DNA of 64,000 nucleotides from Glandiceps talaboti (GCF_964340395.1 NC_135561.1:3971001-4035000); one strand, 5' to 3'. Positions 43,516 through 58,819 are shown, counted from the stretch's first letter. Program-made: numbers and translations. The notes: generated from the sequence alone by a model not told the origin.

Positions 43516-46500
43516 CAAAGAAAGCAGGGGCGCGCATTATGGATATTTTCACGAGTAGATAACTTATTATGATTTGCAAGATTATTCAAAGTAGTCTTCA
43601 ACTACTTGTTAGATTGTTTTCGTTACAGAGAGAGCCCACCGCGAACCACGTTGAATTCCATCGTTCGTTAAGCAGTTTCTGAAACAATGCAATCATTATA
43701 GACATTAATGAAGAAGTCCCTGTCTGTGATTTAATATATCATCACTTCAAGTTAAGATGTTTCTTAGACCACTACATGTGTACCTTCTTTTGATGTAGAA
43801 TCTAATATGAAACATTAGTCATAATCATTCTGGACTTATGCGGATTGACACCGTGACCCTGGATCCAGACCCGGAGACTAAGTTGGATGGAGTACAGACG
43901 GACGGGTGGGTGGGTGGGTGGCATCAATTCATGTCCTCTTTTAGCATGCCATTGTTTTACCTGACAAACACCTGTCAGTTGAATATCGTTCAAACATGCA
44001 TAACCTCGCTTTCAGACGGAGAGCAATATTCACTGTTAACTTTTCCAATCACTGACAGTTCAAATTAGATGACAGGAAATTGACGTTTGTTTGTTACCTC
44101 CAATTTGCAGACATGTCAAGTTAACAGTCTATGGTATTTTTCACAGTTTAGTAGATGTAACAGTAACAAATAAATGAATGTCAAAGTCAACTCTTGTCGA
44201 TGCCACTCTTGCACTGACTATCTTACCACTTTATGCCACTGCCATTAGCCTCCACATGCTTTCTGTATTTTTGTCGATAAAAATGCTTCCTATCACAATC
44301 TAAACGACCGACATCGATTTCAACTGTCAGCGAACAAGATACATGTATATGTCATAGTCTGTCTTATTTTCATGTTTTCAATATCTCAGTCTCTTTACTG
44401 ACACTTCGATGTTCACTTCCAATCAAAATTTTCCAGGACCAAATATATTTCTTTTGAGATTATTTGAACACAATTTGTACCATCCGGTGATATTGAGAAC
44501 TGGTGCCAAAATATTCACTTTTTTTAATTTAAAATTTGACAGAACCAACCATTATTTGCAGTTAATACGAATAATTTGAACATGGTGTGCGTTATAGTAA
44601 TTTTGAAATCTAACAAACTCCATTTTCATTCCAAATATGAATTCCCTACTTTCTGACGAAATTATTTAAACTTAGATTGTTTTATTCAGTGATATTGTGA
44701 ATTCTGCACGCTATACCCAAAGAAGTCCTATCAGAATAAATTGTATGAATAAACGGTTACTCTATACGTTTGGGTTACAGTGATTATCCCATACCTTCGC
44801 ATCAACTTTACCGGCCGGGGGACGTACTTACAAAAAAAATAACTAGACTGACACCAGTCTATTGGAAGAATTTTGGGTTTTATAATCTTCATCAATTTTT
44901 GAGTTTTTGTTCACTTTTTGTTTCTTAAAGGACAATGTTGTCCTCAAGTTATATGTATTTTCCCAGTTCCTAGTAGTCTCCTAAGGTGGGTTTACGCGTT
45001 CATCCGACTATTTCGCAATCACACACACTCGTGTTATCATATCACACAGTAGAAAACCGTGACAATACTGTTTAAACCAAGATATGTATTTTATTCAAAT
45101 GATAAAGCATTTTCCAGATATTTCAGCAGTCTAGTATTATTTTTTACTTTAATTGTTATTTCCTAAAAACCATTACATTTCTTCACGGTCTGCTAGAAAT
45201 AATATTTGTATTTGGTCTGATTTCATTCACGACCATGGTCTAGTTTCTATATTTTACTTATTTTCTCTGAAATCTAAACACTTTCTCATTTCCCATCACT
45301 AGTTTTAGTTTAGTTTACATCAAATGTTGTGTATAAATGTAGTATTTTATATTGAATATCAGATCATTGTTTTTGAATCGTCTTCGTGTTCCTTCTGTTA
45401 AACTTCAGTCAGCCAACAAGTTGTTAAACTGGCGTTTTTATGAATTGTAATACATGCTGGCTGGAGATCGAACAAACACCAAACCGCAAATATTATTAAG
45501 AAATAATGTCAACTACGTTGTATTGTTTTTGAAACTGTTACAACATATTTTAACATCAATCAAACACTGCATGATAGACAAGATGTTACTGAAAATAAAT
45601 AAACCTAAAAGTCATCAAAAATCGATTTAAATAAACTCTGAAATATATCTGTCGATTTCTATTGTGTTGTATACAACAGTTAAATACTCTACAGGAAGTT
45701 GACATTAAAGTCAGTATGACACTGTACATCGTATGTGACTCATTAGAAAACTCATTAACTACACAAATTGTATTGTTTGGGAGGTCCTTCTTAAAACAAC
45801 ACAATTTTATTTCTTTCCTCGACTTGTAGGCGCTTGAACAACGGAAATGGATCAAAATGAAGACATTGAGGCGACGTGGGGAAATATCTCAGGAAAGGCT
45901 TTCAAGAGTGGTGTAAAAATCCTCGTCTACATTCCAAAGCGACATGCCATTAACGGAAATACACATTACTACGTAACGAAGACTTTAGTGTGAAATGTAT
46001 CTCGTTGTGGGAGGGTGGTTTGCATCTAGTTTAAGGGCAATGTCAATGTCTTTGACAATATCACAACGCAGTCGTGTGCGCACGTTATCACAGTCTCACA
46101 TAGTCTGATCTCTAAATCTTAGATGGAGTTTTAAAGAGATACAATGTAAGTAAGGTTGACTTTAATGGCTGTGCTAGTAATTCCCACTGACCTTTCTCTA
46201 CCCTGTAAAATAAACCATACCCATTTAAGTGGACGGCCGAGTGTTTAAAACGCACCCTGGCTCATTTTACGTATGTATATAATATAACATTATTTGGTTT
46301 CATACGTTGATCTATTTCTGAATGTTTTTTCTACATCTTCCAATACAATGCAACTTTCATTGTTTCCCCGAAATAAACTTATATTGGCGCATCAAACAAA
46401 TGTGTGGTTTGTTTTCAAAGTAAAATAAGAAGCTTATAGGTCAGAAATAGACTTGACCTTGGAAAATTTCAATGTTATTGATGTTTCGAATTACACGATA

Positions 46501-49014
46501 TGAAACTGTAGAAAATATGAAATGATTTTCATGTACAATTAGTATTCTAACGTACGTTTCACTTTCCAGTAACATTTGTTTACATGTAACCCTTTGAAAT
46601 AAGTGTAGGATAAATTTTGATATTAACGACTTTCCCTAACTATTTCTCAAGCTCAAAATGTTAACTATTATTGGTTTTGATGTCAACTAATAGCAAACAT
46701 AATTCAAATTAACCTGACGTCAGGAGATATTACACATTGTCAGTTACAACAGTTCTCACGGCGGGAAGGAAGGAAACAACAATTACATGATTTAATTGTT
46801 AGTGGCGTCAATTTCTAACTTCTCCACTGTCTCATGGGAGTTGACTATTACGTACTACGTCCCTGTCGGTTGCAAACACCATCTAAAACCGCCCTTCTCC
46901 ATAAAAGACCGACGTCGCTTCCTTCTGTTTCTTGTCAAATCTGAAGTTCGCCCAGTGGTTTTTGTGGTCTGGGAGACGTCTGAGCGTAGAACGATCATTT
47001 TGCAAGGATTTTCTTGTCCATTCTATAAAATTCCTCATCAATTTACATCAATGGGTCTGTAATGTAGGCTTATCGGATAAGAATGCCAGATCCAGTCACT
47101 TTTCTGTGGAATCTCACTTTGTGTCTCTGTTGTTTTTAGAGATATGCTGTTTGAAGTGATTCCACTGAAGCCCATTTAATTAATCGACGGAATCCAATCA
47201 TGTGAATACATCTTTCTGATCAACTTTGTTTTCTAAGGTTCTCAAAATCACAGTCTTGTACACATGGACACAACAAATGAGTCGTAATGGAACATATAGT
47301 CGCAATTTTCAATTTCAATATTAACCCGACTTTCCAGAGGCTCACCATCTCCAAATTACTTGACACTTTTTTCATTTAACACTAAAAAAAATCTAGAGGA
47401 ATACCGTTACTGGTCCAATTTAGTAAAATCAAAGTTAAAGTGTTTGAAAACAGACAGTTACTCACACAAGAACATCATTCGCGTTATTTATCATAATCGG
47501 ACCGCAAATTATACATAACATTTCTACGAATTGAAAATATATTATCACGTGAACTTTCGTGTTCGTCTAATTTCGTGAAGTAAAAGAAAAAAAAATGGAT
47601 TTATCGCGTTCCTGGGTTCTCTTGAGGTGAAAATTTAACACTGAGTTTCATGTTCGCTGAATAGTGATGTTTTAGTTTAACAACTTTTTAATTTACAATT
47701 ACTACCAGAAGATAGAGACTAGAAAATAACTCGATCATGTTTAGCGCCACAGCCAGTCCCATGTTGTAATATATTAAACTTTTAGTTGAAGAAATATTCC
47801 CGAATCATATGTTACAATGTTTTACATAAAACTTGACAAGAACTGCCCATTGAGAAACACTTCTACATCATTAATTTTATGAATTGTAAAAAAATATCAA
47901 AAAGCTGAAATATACTTCAAAATTATAGAATAAATTATAGTTTAAGAATAAATTGTGAAGACAGGTTATACCGAAGGATCGAAACATACTTTATCTTTAA
48001 ACTTTGTGCCAAAAAAATGAAACACAACTCAACATATGGCTTACTGTAACAATGGCACAGTCCAATAACCGAAATACCACCTTCTGCAGTGTTCCAGACA
48101 GTCTACACCATTCACATAATAATACACATTCAACATAGCATCATAGATTTCCTATACTTTCAGTAATGTGGGCTTCATCAGTTCTTAGAAGGTATACTCC
48201 CCAAACGTCAGCGCTTTCTAACTTTTTTTTGACCGTGTATAATTTATCTTAACAATTTAATACACATTGAAAGTTATCCTGGAGTAAATTGGCATTAACA
48301 CAGTAAATTGGCCTTAAAACAACGTGATTGGAGTGATCAATTATACAGGTTTAGTAAAACCAGAAGTAGTACGTGTTTCAATTTTTTTGTACCCAAAAAT
48401 CATGACACAATGTCATTTTTCTGAGACATGTCAGAACTCTACCAGACTATTTAAGACATTGATAGTTGAAAATAGATGAATATATTTCAAAATAAAAACA
48501 AAAATCACCACCAAGAATCACAAATATATAGAAAGTACCATCCCATTGAAAATCGAATTCATTCCGGGCGATATTGTTCGATTACCGCTCTCGTCACCTT
48601 ACAGTTACCGACTGTACCCGAATTCCAGACGATAATATTGTTCTCGTCATCACGTGATATTTGGGAAAGATATCATGATTATGAAACCTGCTTTGCGAAT
48701 AATTTACCGTCGATAGAAGCCAAGATTTAAGTCGGCAGCTAAATGACGTTTATTTGACACGGTGCGATACATCATGTACAATAGGGGATACAAAATAGCC
48801 ACTAAAAAGGGTGAAGACTTCAGCGAAATATCATGTGTGTATAATTTACTATGGATGAAAGACGAGTTTGGGCTGGTAGCCAAATAACATGTCTAGACAT
48901 TAAATCTATACCATGACATGACTCTGGCAATTTGTAAAATGTAAAGATTTCAATAACCGTGATTTATTGAACATCAACTTTCTCACCAAAATCATTTTGA
49001 TAGATTCTCCCTTT
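43516..49014. other. Intergenic, nothing certain seen
   Basis: No supported gene. A 48-codon frame from an ATG at 45849 on plus has a purine at -3 and G at +4, but no recognisable product. No repeat longer than short homopolymers is seen. Confidence 0.35.
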
Positions 49015-49249
49015 TTCTGTTACTTTTGTTTCTGCATAATAAACTTTTATTTCTACATATATTAACTTGTGTTTCTTCATAATTATCTTAACTGTTGTTT
49101 CTGTATACATTGTATCTGAACTTTTGTTTCTGCATATATTAACTTTTTTCTGCATATATTAACTTTTGTTCGTGCATATATTAACTTTGTGATTCTGCGT
49201 ATATTAACTTTTGTTTCTGCATATATTAAATTTTGTGTCTGCGTATCCT
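49015..49249. repeat. Degenerate minisatellite, about 25-bp unit
   Basis: TTTCTGCATATATTAACTTT-like units recur about nine times. The central units are most alike and the outer ones are decayed. Confidence 0.85.
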
Positions 49250-51000
49250 AACGGACAACGTGAAGAAATAATCCCTGATGTATTATCGAATTGTTTGTTT
49301 AACATTTGCCGCATATACGGATAATTTCATGTATACAGTAACACATACATTGTATGCAAGTGGAGTTTACCACGGGTTGTTAATTTGCATACTATTTCTT
49401 TGCATGTGATAAGTAACTCAAATGATTAGATGGATCTTATCACAATTTGTATTATAATATAACCTTAAAATTCGGACAACAAGAATAATGATATGTGTTC
49501 TAGAATTAAATGTAATCGTAGTCTGAATATTGGAATACACATGATTGACTTGACTGGTGCGATTCCAGAGTTGGTATTTCGTAAATTCTATGTACTGATA
49601 GAACGATGATGTGTTTGTACCTCACACAGGTAAATGTCAAGTTGTAATGGTAAACCCGAAACATATCTCATCCTACAGAGATCCTTTAGTGCTACTCCAT
49701 GGTTTGATAAACACTTTCAGGTAAGTTTCATTTAATGTTTTAATTTTTGTCGTCGAATTTTATCATTGTCGATTTCAATTCATTTTACTAGTGATAGAAT
49801 TTTAGAAGATTGAACAGTTTGATTGAAATCTGCTGGATTTTCAAAGGAAAATATTCATCGATGGTAAATAGATCAAGATAGATGCAAGTAAATTGTAGTT
49901 GATAAAGACAATTATGATTGGATGAGAGAAAAGCCTGTAAACAACACATACACAAGTTACTTCACAATAACATTCATTTTTATTGTAATATGTCATCCAA
50001 GTTTTCTCGATAGGGTTAGGAAATTGCCCAACCACTACAGTGTAGTAACGTGGATTTGAGACAATATTGATATACATGTACTTACTATCACTGTGACACC
50101 AAGATTGTTTGAAACACCGACGGTATACATTTGAAGGTAATCTCTGAATATTATCTCGCTCTAAAGTCTAAATACAAAACTATATGGACCGATGTGGTTC
50201 CTATATTAGTATTTTGAATTGTTGATTATATCTGACTCTGCCTGGATAGCGCGCTCCTCTATTCTATATCGCGCCGAACAAAACAAAATTTTCAATCGCA
50301 CCCAGAACTCCTTTGTGGGGGGGGGGGGGGCGTAGAACATCCTTGAGTAGGTCCTTTGATTTTTCCACTTCCGTTGATGACATCATAGGCATGACATTCA
50401 AGGGAAAGTGAGAATTGTAACCAGCGAAGATGTTTAAGCGTTCATTCGTTTGTGAATCAACAGTTCAAAGTTATTGGATAGTCTCTAGATAGATGTCCGT
50501 TCACTATCTTTATGGAGTAAGTAAGTGTAAGTAAGCAATCACTAGTCAGGAACATCATTCTATTGCTTTTATACTGTCAGAATACAATAGGGCAATAACT
50601 AGAGTCGCTCGAAGTGTGCATAAACGCTTGCTGAGAATAGCTTGTATAATATATGCTGTTCTAAGGCTATGAGAACCCCGACATTTGTGTGCGTTGTGGA
50701 ATGTCGTGGAGTATAAGAAACATTGTGTAGCTAGGACCTATTTGTATAGTGTCAAGTCAACTCGGATTGGGTCAATTTTCACAGTTTTGCGAAAGTGAAA
50801 CAGAGGATCTACATGTAGCTACCGCGCTTCTATCATTTAATTCATTTCATAGGTTAAAACCAAGTAAGGGTTTGTGTACTTGATGAGTGAAGATGTATCT
50901 GCAAAATAAATAAATACATAACAACGCCATACTACGATTAACAATTATCACAATTTCAGGACAAACATTTTAAAGCTAGAATGAATTATTACACCCTGAA
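49250..51000. other. Intergenic, nothing certain seen
   Basis: A 14-G run lies at 50317-50330. No gene or element is recognised otherwise. Confidence 0.4.
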
Positions 51001-51311
51001 GAGAACATCTCATGGAATGCGCATGCAAATTTGTCCATAATTTGAGGGCGGGAAAAATTATCTCACTGTACTGAACACCTCGGGAAAAATTTATTTAAAT
51101 TTCTTACAAAATTTTAGGGCGGGAAAATTATCGCGCACAGAAGTAAAGCGCGAGCCTGGGGATATCATTATGTACATTTCACTGATTACTTCTTCCGGGC
51201 TAGAAGAAGTGTATCGCCACTTGGTGCTCTTTTTAAAGTACGTGAAAATACGCCGCCATGCAGCGTTAGAATATCTCTAAGTATTCATACCTGGATTGAT
51301 TTACCCTACAG
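51001..51311 (+). promoter_or_regulatory. Promoter-like block with possible plus-strand first exon
   Basis: GCGCATGC (NRF1-like) overlaps the perfect octamer ATGCAAAT near 51020. The sequence GGGCGGGAAAA(A)TTATC, an E2F-like site joined to a GATA core, occurs twice (about 51046 and 51117). An ETS-type CTTCCGGG lies near 51193. A strong donor, CCTACAG|GTGAGT, ends a possible non-coding exon at 51311. It contains CGCCGCCATG followed by a three-codon frame. No downstream exon could be identified, so the transcript, if any, is unknown. Confidence 0.35.
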
Positions 51312-54300
51312 GTGAGTCTTTACATGATCGATCGTCGTTAAAAAAAGAGCGCATAAATTTTATTAAGACTCATAACCATAAACTAGCCCAATTTGAGAGA
51401 CAATAACTAACCGTGGTTTATCCGTCTCTGTGTAAACTCAAGCATATGTTTATTTTATTTCACAGATAAGGCAAAATTTATTATAAACTTCGAGTTTATA
51501 TCAAGATAACGTTGTCTACAGATGTTAGTGACGTTTGTTTATTTGGGAAAATACGCATGTGTGTACAAATGTTTTCGTTAGGAAGGGTGATCTGTTCTTT
51601 TGGGACGTGTCTTTCGCCGTATGTGAATGAAATGAAGCGATGTCTCGGATAGGGGTCGTCAATTTCAAATAAACAATACATCAAAATATTGTTCCAAACT
51701 GGGAAATCGACATAGTGCGTTTGTCGACTGACGACTTGTTTTTGTCAGGCCACCATTTCGTATAGAATTACCAGAGCCTAAGTGTGTTCGCCGGTTTTAC
51801 ATGTAAACAGAGTTCTTCGTTGTTGTTTTTCAAGTTTATCTCTTGTTTAGGTATTTTATTGACCTGTGTACATTACAATCATAATAATATAGCGTAATTT
51901 GATTTAAATTCGCCCCTCCTCTTGCTTTTCCACAGATATCCAGAAACGTATACATTCAATGCATCGATTTGCCCTCATTCACGAACTTTGGACTGGTCTA
52001 TGTTCCCTAGGTTGTAGCACAATATTTCAGCTTGCAATAATTTGTCCACTGGTCTAACACTTTTCATGATTGGAGATGCGATAACTTGGTATTATCATCA
52101 GACTAATCAAAACTTCCACCGTGTTTCTTGATACCAGCGTACTTGAGGGGAAAACGACAACCAATTTTACATCTTCGAAAACATTGTCTGAGATAAAAAA
52201 TGACTACTACTGGTCTGATAACGGAGTAGCAAAATCATGCTGGGATGTGTGTGTGTGTGTGATTGTGTGTTCGCCACGTTTGACATGTCATACCTGTACT
52301 GAAAGTGACATAGGTAAGCTGTAGTTTGACAAAAGGTAATAAGTCATTTAGCCTGACTGTGATGTGTACATCAATAATGAAAGGGACAGGCCAATGAAAG
52401 GAGAAGTCAACGAGGCACACTTTAACGTCTTACTACACGGTGTCAAGGTACTGAAAGCTTCGCCATTGTGTGATTGTTTATTTTTAGAATATGGTGTGAT
52501 TTAGAGGACTTAACAGTCTTATTTTCGTTCAAGTCAAGTATTAAAGGGGAGGGATATTAAAACTACTAAAAGTCACTTTTTATGACAAGTGGTGATATTT
52601 CAGTCAGTAGATGTAATGTTTTCCATTAATAATGTGTTTCACCTGTACAAGCTGACAGGTAGTAGCTTTGTTCAATTCTGTATTGAGATAGTGTACGTAC
52701 ACGTGTTGTCGATTCACCCTAACACCGTCACAGTACAACCCAACACGACAAGTCAGCACCACACAACATAGCGTAGCACAACACAATGTAAGAAGTTATC
52801 TAACCAACTTACACACCCTAGACCTGTCTCGTAGAATCTTTGTTCATATGTGACGTTATACCAAGCTTAACACTCAGTCAACCGATCCATTGGGGTCCTA
52901 CAGTCGACTTTGAGTGGCACGGTCCAACGTGACATTTCTCAATCGATCATTCTACGTGATGTAATCAACTTCGTGATTAATTTTTTTAAAAATTGCATCC
53001 TGTTATAAATTTGCCTATTTTTGGATACCACCAGGTAAACTATATATACGTAGTTGCACAGGTTATGAGTACGAGTAACTGTGTATCGCAGGACACAAAA
53101 AATTACTGGACATTCGATAAGATACCATCGAAAAACTCTTATCAAACTTGTATAGTTAACACATTACGCAGCAATTACTAGATCCCCGATATGCAATTTT
53201 TTTTTTAAATTTCGAACTTAACAGAAATTAATGCCACGTTGCACCATGGTGTCAATGATGGTACCTATTACGAATTTCAGTTTATTTTGAAATATTCAAA
53301 CTTACGTTGTTGCCAACTTTGGAACACCTATAAAAACCGACGGTCTTTTACTCGAAATACAAAACAAGACAGACTAAAGTAGGGGTTCAAATGCAGACTT
53401 ATGTATACATTTTCAAATTTCAAACTTTGACAGAAATTACCGATTGTAGGTGAACTAAACCATTAATTGTGTAAACGTCTGTCAACCGTGACTCGTCAGA
53501 GATGTTGCTATGCAGCTAACTGAAAACATCAACAGACGGCAATGGTAGCGTTGTCCCGTCGTAGTGGTGGGCTATCTGAAGCTGATAAAAACAGCTAGGA
53601 AAAACAAACTACGTTAGTATTAGAAATCACCAACGTACAGATAACTATCCTTCTCGTGTCCTTATATCTTAAGTTTTGTGATATAAAGCTGTTGTGTTGT
53701 TATATACACTACTTTACGTCAATATCTTCTGACAACGGACCATATCACTAGTATTCACGGCGTGTTAGTCTGAGTGACACTGAGACTTAGAACGTTAAAT
53801 GTAACGTCTAATTACCAGGACAAGATTCTTTTTGTTTTGGGAGCTTTTTAACTTGGTTTATGTACTGTGGGCAAGGGATTGTATGCAATTCACTTTGGGC
53901 AAAGTGTGGGGATGTGGGGAACAAAATAAAAAGCATAACAGATCTAAATATAAATGGAAACTGAACTCAACTGACAACGTGAATACGGTGATTTTTAGAA
54001 TCAAAAATACGAAATTTGTGAGGAAACTTTGATACTGCGTACTATATACATCTTTTACAAATTCAATTTTTAAAATATGTCGTGTATTACTAATACAGCG
54101 TTTATTCAGGTAAAACCGGCACTTCCCAATTCATCAAAAGGTGTCACGGTGCCGGTACGACTAGTATGTTAGCTTATCATGCTTCAGTCTTTCGCCGGTC
54201 CTTCAAGGTTGCTGCTCGATAACATTTTTGGTCTAAAACTATTGACATTTTGGAAAATACCCGAGAGACACAAAAGTGTGAAAATACAGGACGAAAATTC

Positions 54301-54611
54301 AACAATTTTAAATCCTTGACTTTTGGCTATGGATTGTCCTTATACTGAAGACCTTAGATTCAAGATTCAAATTGTCGGAGATATTAAGATTGGTGTATGC
54401 ATTTTCACACAAAATTTAAAAAAAAAAGACTTGTTGACTTTTTTTCAGTAAAACTGAGTTTTAACCGTGTGTTTTATCTCCACGTCACAATTACAAATTT
54501 ATATTTGAAATGAATGGCCGGAACTAATACTTCACTTAAATTGATAAAACAACCACAAATCGCTGAATCCCATGACAAAAAAAAAGACACTGTGTGGAGG
54601 ATTTGAAGTAA
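51312..54611. other. Intergenic, nothing certain seen
   Basis: No supported coding exon downstream of the promoter-like block, no recognised element. Confidence 0.4.
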
Positions 54612-54725
54612 ATCAAATTACAGTCTCGCAAGCCAGAGTTAGTATTTCTACCACTACATTTTGTGGGAGGCTTGTTAAGAACGTTGCCGTAAAACAGACC
54701 GTGGTTTGCGACGATGATCAAATTA
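54612..54725 (-). mobile_element. Short non-autonomous DNA element, copy 2, with 9-bp target-site duplication
   Basis: The element is 54621-54716 (96 bp), in reverse orientation to the copy at 39227-39335. It is flanked by ATCAAATTA at 54612-54620 and 54717-54725. Its plus-strand ends are CAGTCTCGCAAGCCA and TGGTTTGCGACGATG. It shares nearly all of its sequence with copy 1, which has about 13 extra bases in the middle. Confidence 0.75.
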
Positions 54726-54837
54726 TTGTAAGTAGTAATTTGTTTGCTTAGAATGTGGAATGAACTGTGTTTGTCAATACATAGAGTCATTATAAAATTA
54801 CATCAACGTCGGTGGCCTCAAACTTTGTCAAATAAAA

Positions 54838-55028
54838 CAGTTTTACCGTCACTGCATACTGTAGCGTTTATTTTATATGATCACCTCTTTCTTTTTCATG
54901 TTATCACCTCAGCAGTTTCACCGTCACTGTATATTGACGTTTATTTCACATCATCACCTCAGCAGTTTCATATTTTTACTGCATTTGTTCCATACTGTTA
55001 CCTAAATAGTTTCACCGTCACTACATAA
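54838..55028. repeat. Degenerate minisatellite with CAGTTTCACCGTCACT units
   Basis: CAGTTT(C/T)ACCGTCACTG and ATCACCTCAGCAGTTTCA blocks recur three to four times at about 55-70 bp spacing. Confidence 0.7.
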
Positions 55029-56704
55029 CAGGTACGGTGACATTTGCAACACACACTAAAATCCAAAACACAGGCACCCAGCTCATAGCAGAAACAGTAC
55101 AAATATTGCATATGTGGCAAAATCAGATTGCTATCTTAAATATCATATCAATTTCCATACAGTTGCATATAAGGTCAAAACGAAGCTAGGGGTTTAGATA
55201 ATTGTTATGACCTGTGTTACATAGATGCGTTATTATATCCTTAAAATTATTTCAACTATCAATTATGGACTTAAACTTGTTATAAAGAATTTGGTCTTCA
55301 AAGAATACCGTTGAAATATTTTATTGAATTGAATATTCAGACTATTTCCCTAAATCTCTCTACTTACAGAAGTACGCGATAGAATATCAATTGACATTTA
55401 CATCAAAACAAATATCCAATTGTCTTTAAATTAGATCTTTGACATAAATTGATTAGTAATACGTTTGAAATAAACTCGAAATGCGCTAAAGAGTTAAGGA
55501 AAAACAACTAATATGTGTTTAATTAATTTGGCGGGTAACGTACTATATAACATGTTAACAAACCAACATTCTCGGAGTGTTTGTAGCACTAAGCTTTGTA
55601 ATTATATTGGCACCAGTCGATAGAGTTTAATTCTGTTGTTTAGAGACACGGACCAACATTTTAGGAATAGTTCTCATTCTGTGAGACGCTAACCATTAGA
55701 CAAAGTTTTCCACTATCGTGTGTCGTATCCACTGATATTTCCCAGTTGGAATTCCTACCAACATGCTATGACCCCTGTACTAAGATAAAAATTGTCCACT
55801 TGTACCAAACATACACAAATAGCGATGGAAACAGTTTTGTTGAAAGCTTACATAGAAGTGAAATAACTTACCATGCATTTATAATATGTATAATTATGTA
55901 TATAATTCGTATAAATGACATTTTACCATCCATTGCTAAGCGTATGATGTAATGATGTTAGCTGACTTCATTTTTCAAGATGGAATATTAAATGACAAGT
56001 ACTTTATAAATTATAATATAAATATGATGTAAGCGTACTAATTTAACATGTGATATAAGTTACAGTTTTAATAATCTCTAGGTTAACTTTTTAAATTAAT
56101 AGTGAGAAATTTCCGAAACAAAAGAACGAAATCATATTCATAGTTGCAAAGTGGTAGTGGGGCTCCTGTGTCTAATTGTTGGCTGCTAAAATGTACATGT
56201 ACATCGATATCACAGAGGGACTTGATGTGCCCTAATAGCTAGAGGCAGTGCTTTTAGATGAGGGAGCTCTTTGTAAATCTATGCTGATATCATGGAAAGA
56301 TACGAAGTGAAGAAGAGGCTCAACTCACACATGCTGTCTTCGTAATGTAATTTTTCAAGTTCGCTTTGCCAATAAAACTGGAGACAGGGTGGTACAGACA
56401 TTACATTTGGGCTTATATTTTGTAAAACACTGATTCAGTAGAATAAACAATGGATTTGAACCACGACTGCATTAAAATTCTCGAGGTACTTTCAATGTAT
56501 ATGGAGACTTCAATTGTTAAATTAAACACCTTTTAAAAAGTGACTGGTCCAAGTAGAACGGTTACTACTACAGAGACCATAAACATTCAAGATTTAGGTA
56601 TTTCAATATAATTTCGCGAGTGACACTCAGATCTCTTGATTACGTCAATCTAACAGTGTTGGAGATGGATTTAATATTTCTTCAGATTCATATTAATACA
56701 TTTC
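55029..56704. other. Intergenic, nothing certain seen
   Basis: AT-rich, with no gene, RNA or element recognised. Confidence 0.4.
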
Positions 56705-56748
56705 ACATACATACATACATACATACATACATACATACATACATACAT

Positions 56749-56807
<59 letters not shown>

Positions 56808-56867
56808 TACATACATACATACATACATACATACATACATACATACATACATACATACATACATACA

Positions 56868-56896
<29 letters not shown>
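56705..56896. repeat. (ACAT)n-(AC)n-(ACAT)n microsatellite
   Basis: An ACAT block, an AC block at about 56767-56802, and a second ACAT block. Open frames across it on both strands are repeat artefacts. Confidence 0.95.
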
Positions 56897-56898
<2 letters not shown>

Positions 56899-57357
56899 GA
56901 TGTGAAATCTCTTTTTTGTATTTCTTCTGAAAGGCACTGTTTCAATTAACGGTGAACAGAATCAATTTTCAGCGATGCCAAAAAGTACCCCGGGCTTGAA
57001 CACGGGTGGGAACTTACGGCTGAGTAACGGAGGACTGGTGCTTTGCCTGGGGGACTTTCAAAATGTACTCGCGGTTCACATATCTGCAATGGCGACAGAA
57101 TCATGCTGGGTTCTAGCGTTCGATGTTTTTAATTGCAATTTAAAGAAATTGATTAACTCATTCCGTAGCCCTAATGTTTTTACAACAACTCCGTATTCTA
57201 GGCGCCCGTCGATACCGCTGGCCAAAATACTCTTGGACAATTGTTATTCTTCCTTGAAGTGTCTATGACTTTTACTTTTGCGTAATTTACTTAATAATCA
57301 TTCAATTACATCTCCGATTTGTGAGAAGGGAAATGTCTAAAACATACAGTTACACAG
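56897..57357. other. Intergenic, nothing certain seen
   Basis: A 97-codon plus-strand frame at 56975-57268 has no recognisable domain. Confidence 0.4.
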
Positions 57358-57493
57358 TTAACGTAAACGCCTGGAAGCATTATCAGGGCTGAGTGTCGCA
57401 GTAACTACGCCATACGTACCTGCAATTGACAACAACCAGGGATAAGACAATAATTGCTTTGTCAGTCAACCCTCCCAGGCCGTTTTACGTTAA
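57358..57493. mobile_element. TTAA-flanked MITE
   Basis: TTAA at 57358-57361 and 57490-57493 bounds imperfect inverted ends, CGTAAACGCCTGG on the left and CCAGGCCGTTTTACG on the right. TTAA target duplication is the hallmark of piggyBac and Kolobok elements. At about 130 bp this would be a non-autonomous derivative. The family is inferred. Confidence 0.6.
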
Positions 57494-57933
57494 ATTAAAC
57501 ATTTTATGCGAGCAATTCACGAGTTTACTGAAGTACTCAACTGTCAACGAGGCATACGAAAATGTAGATGACTGTTTTCCGGTCTTGTATACACAGTTTT
57601 AGAACTGTACGGGTCAACGAATAAATGTATAGCTTATTAATACATGTATATACATAAATTATAGACAAGTCCTTTTATATAGTTATAATGTTGGGGTTGT
57701 AAATTTTCTAAAACTAACATGTATATTGCAGCTACAGAAACCATTTACTTCGAACTGACAAAACAATATGTATGGGGTACTAACCCATTCACATTTACAT
57801 GTATTCAAAACCTAGTGTCAATGGTCATTCACTCTGGTTTTCCCCCGATGAAACTACATTATATTTATCATTATAACCACCACCTCCTCCCCCTCCTCCC
57901 GAAATTAAATAGTATAACTTATTAGTGCACTAC

Positions 57934-58819
<886 letters not shown>

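Noticed and set aside
45849-45995. 48-codon plus-strand frame with a good start context
   Set aside because: Too short to support alone; no homologue recognised.
56671-56949. Met-Tyr-Val-Cys and Ile-His-Thr rich frames
   Set aside because: Translations of an ACAT/AC microsatellite.
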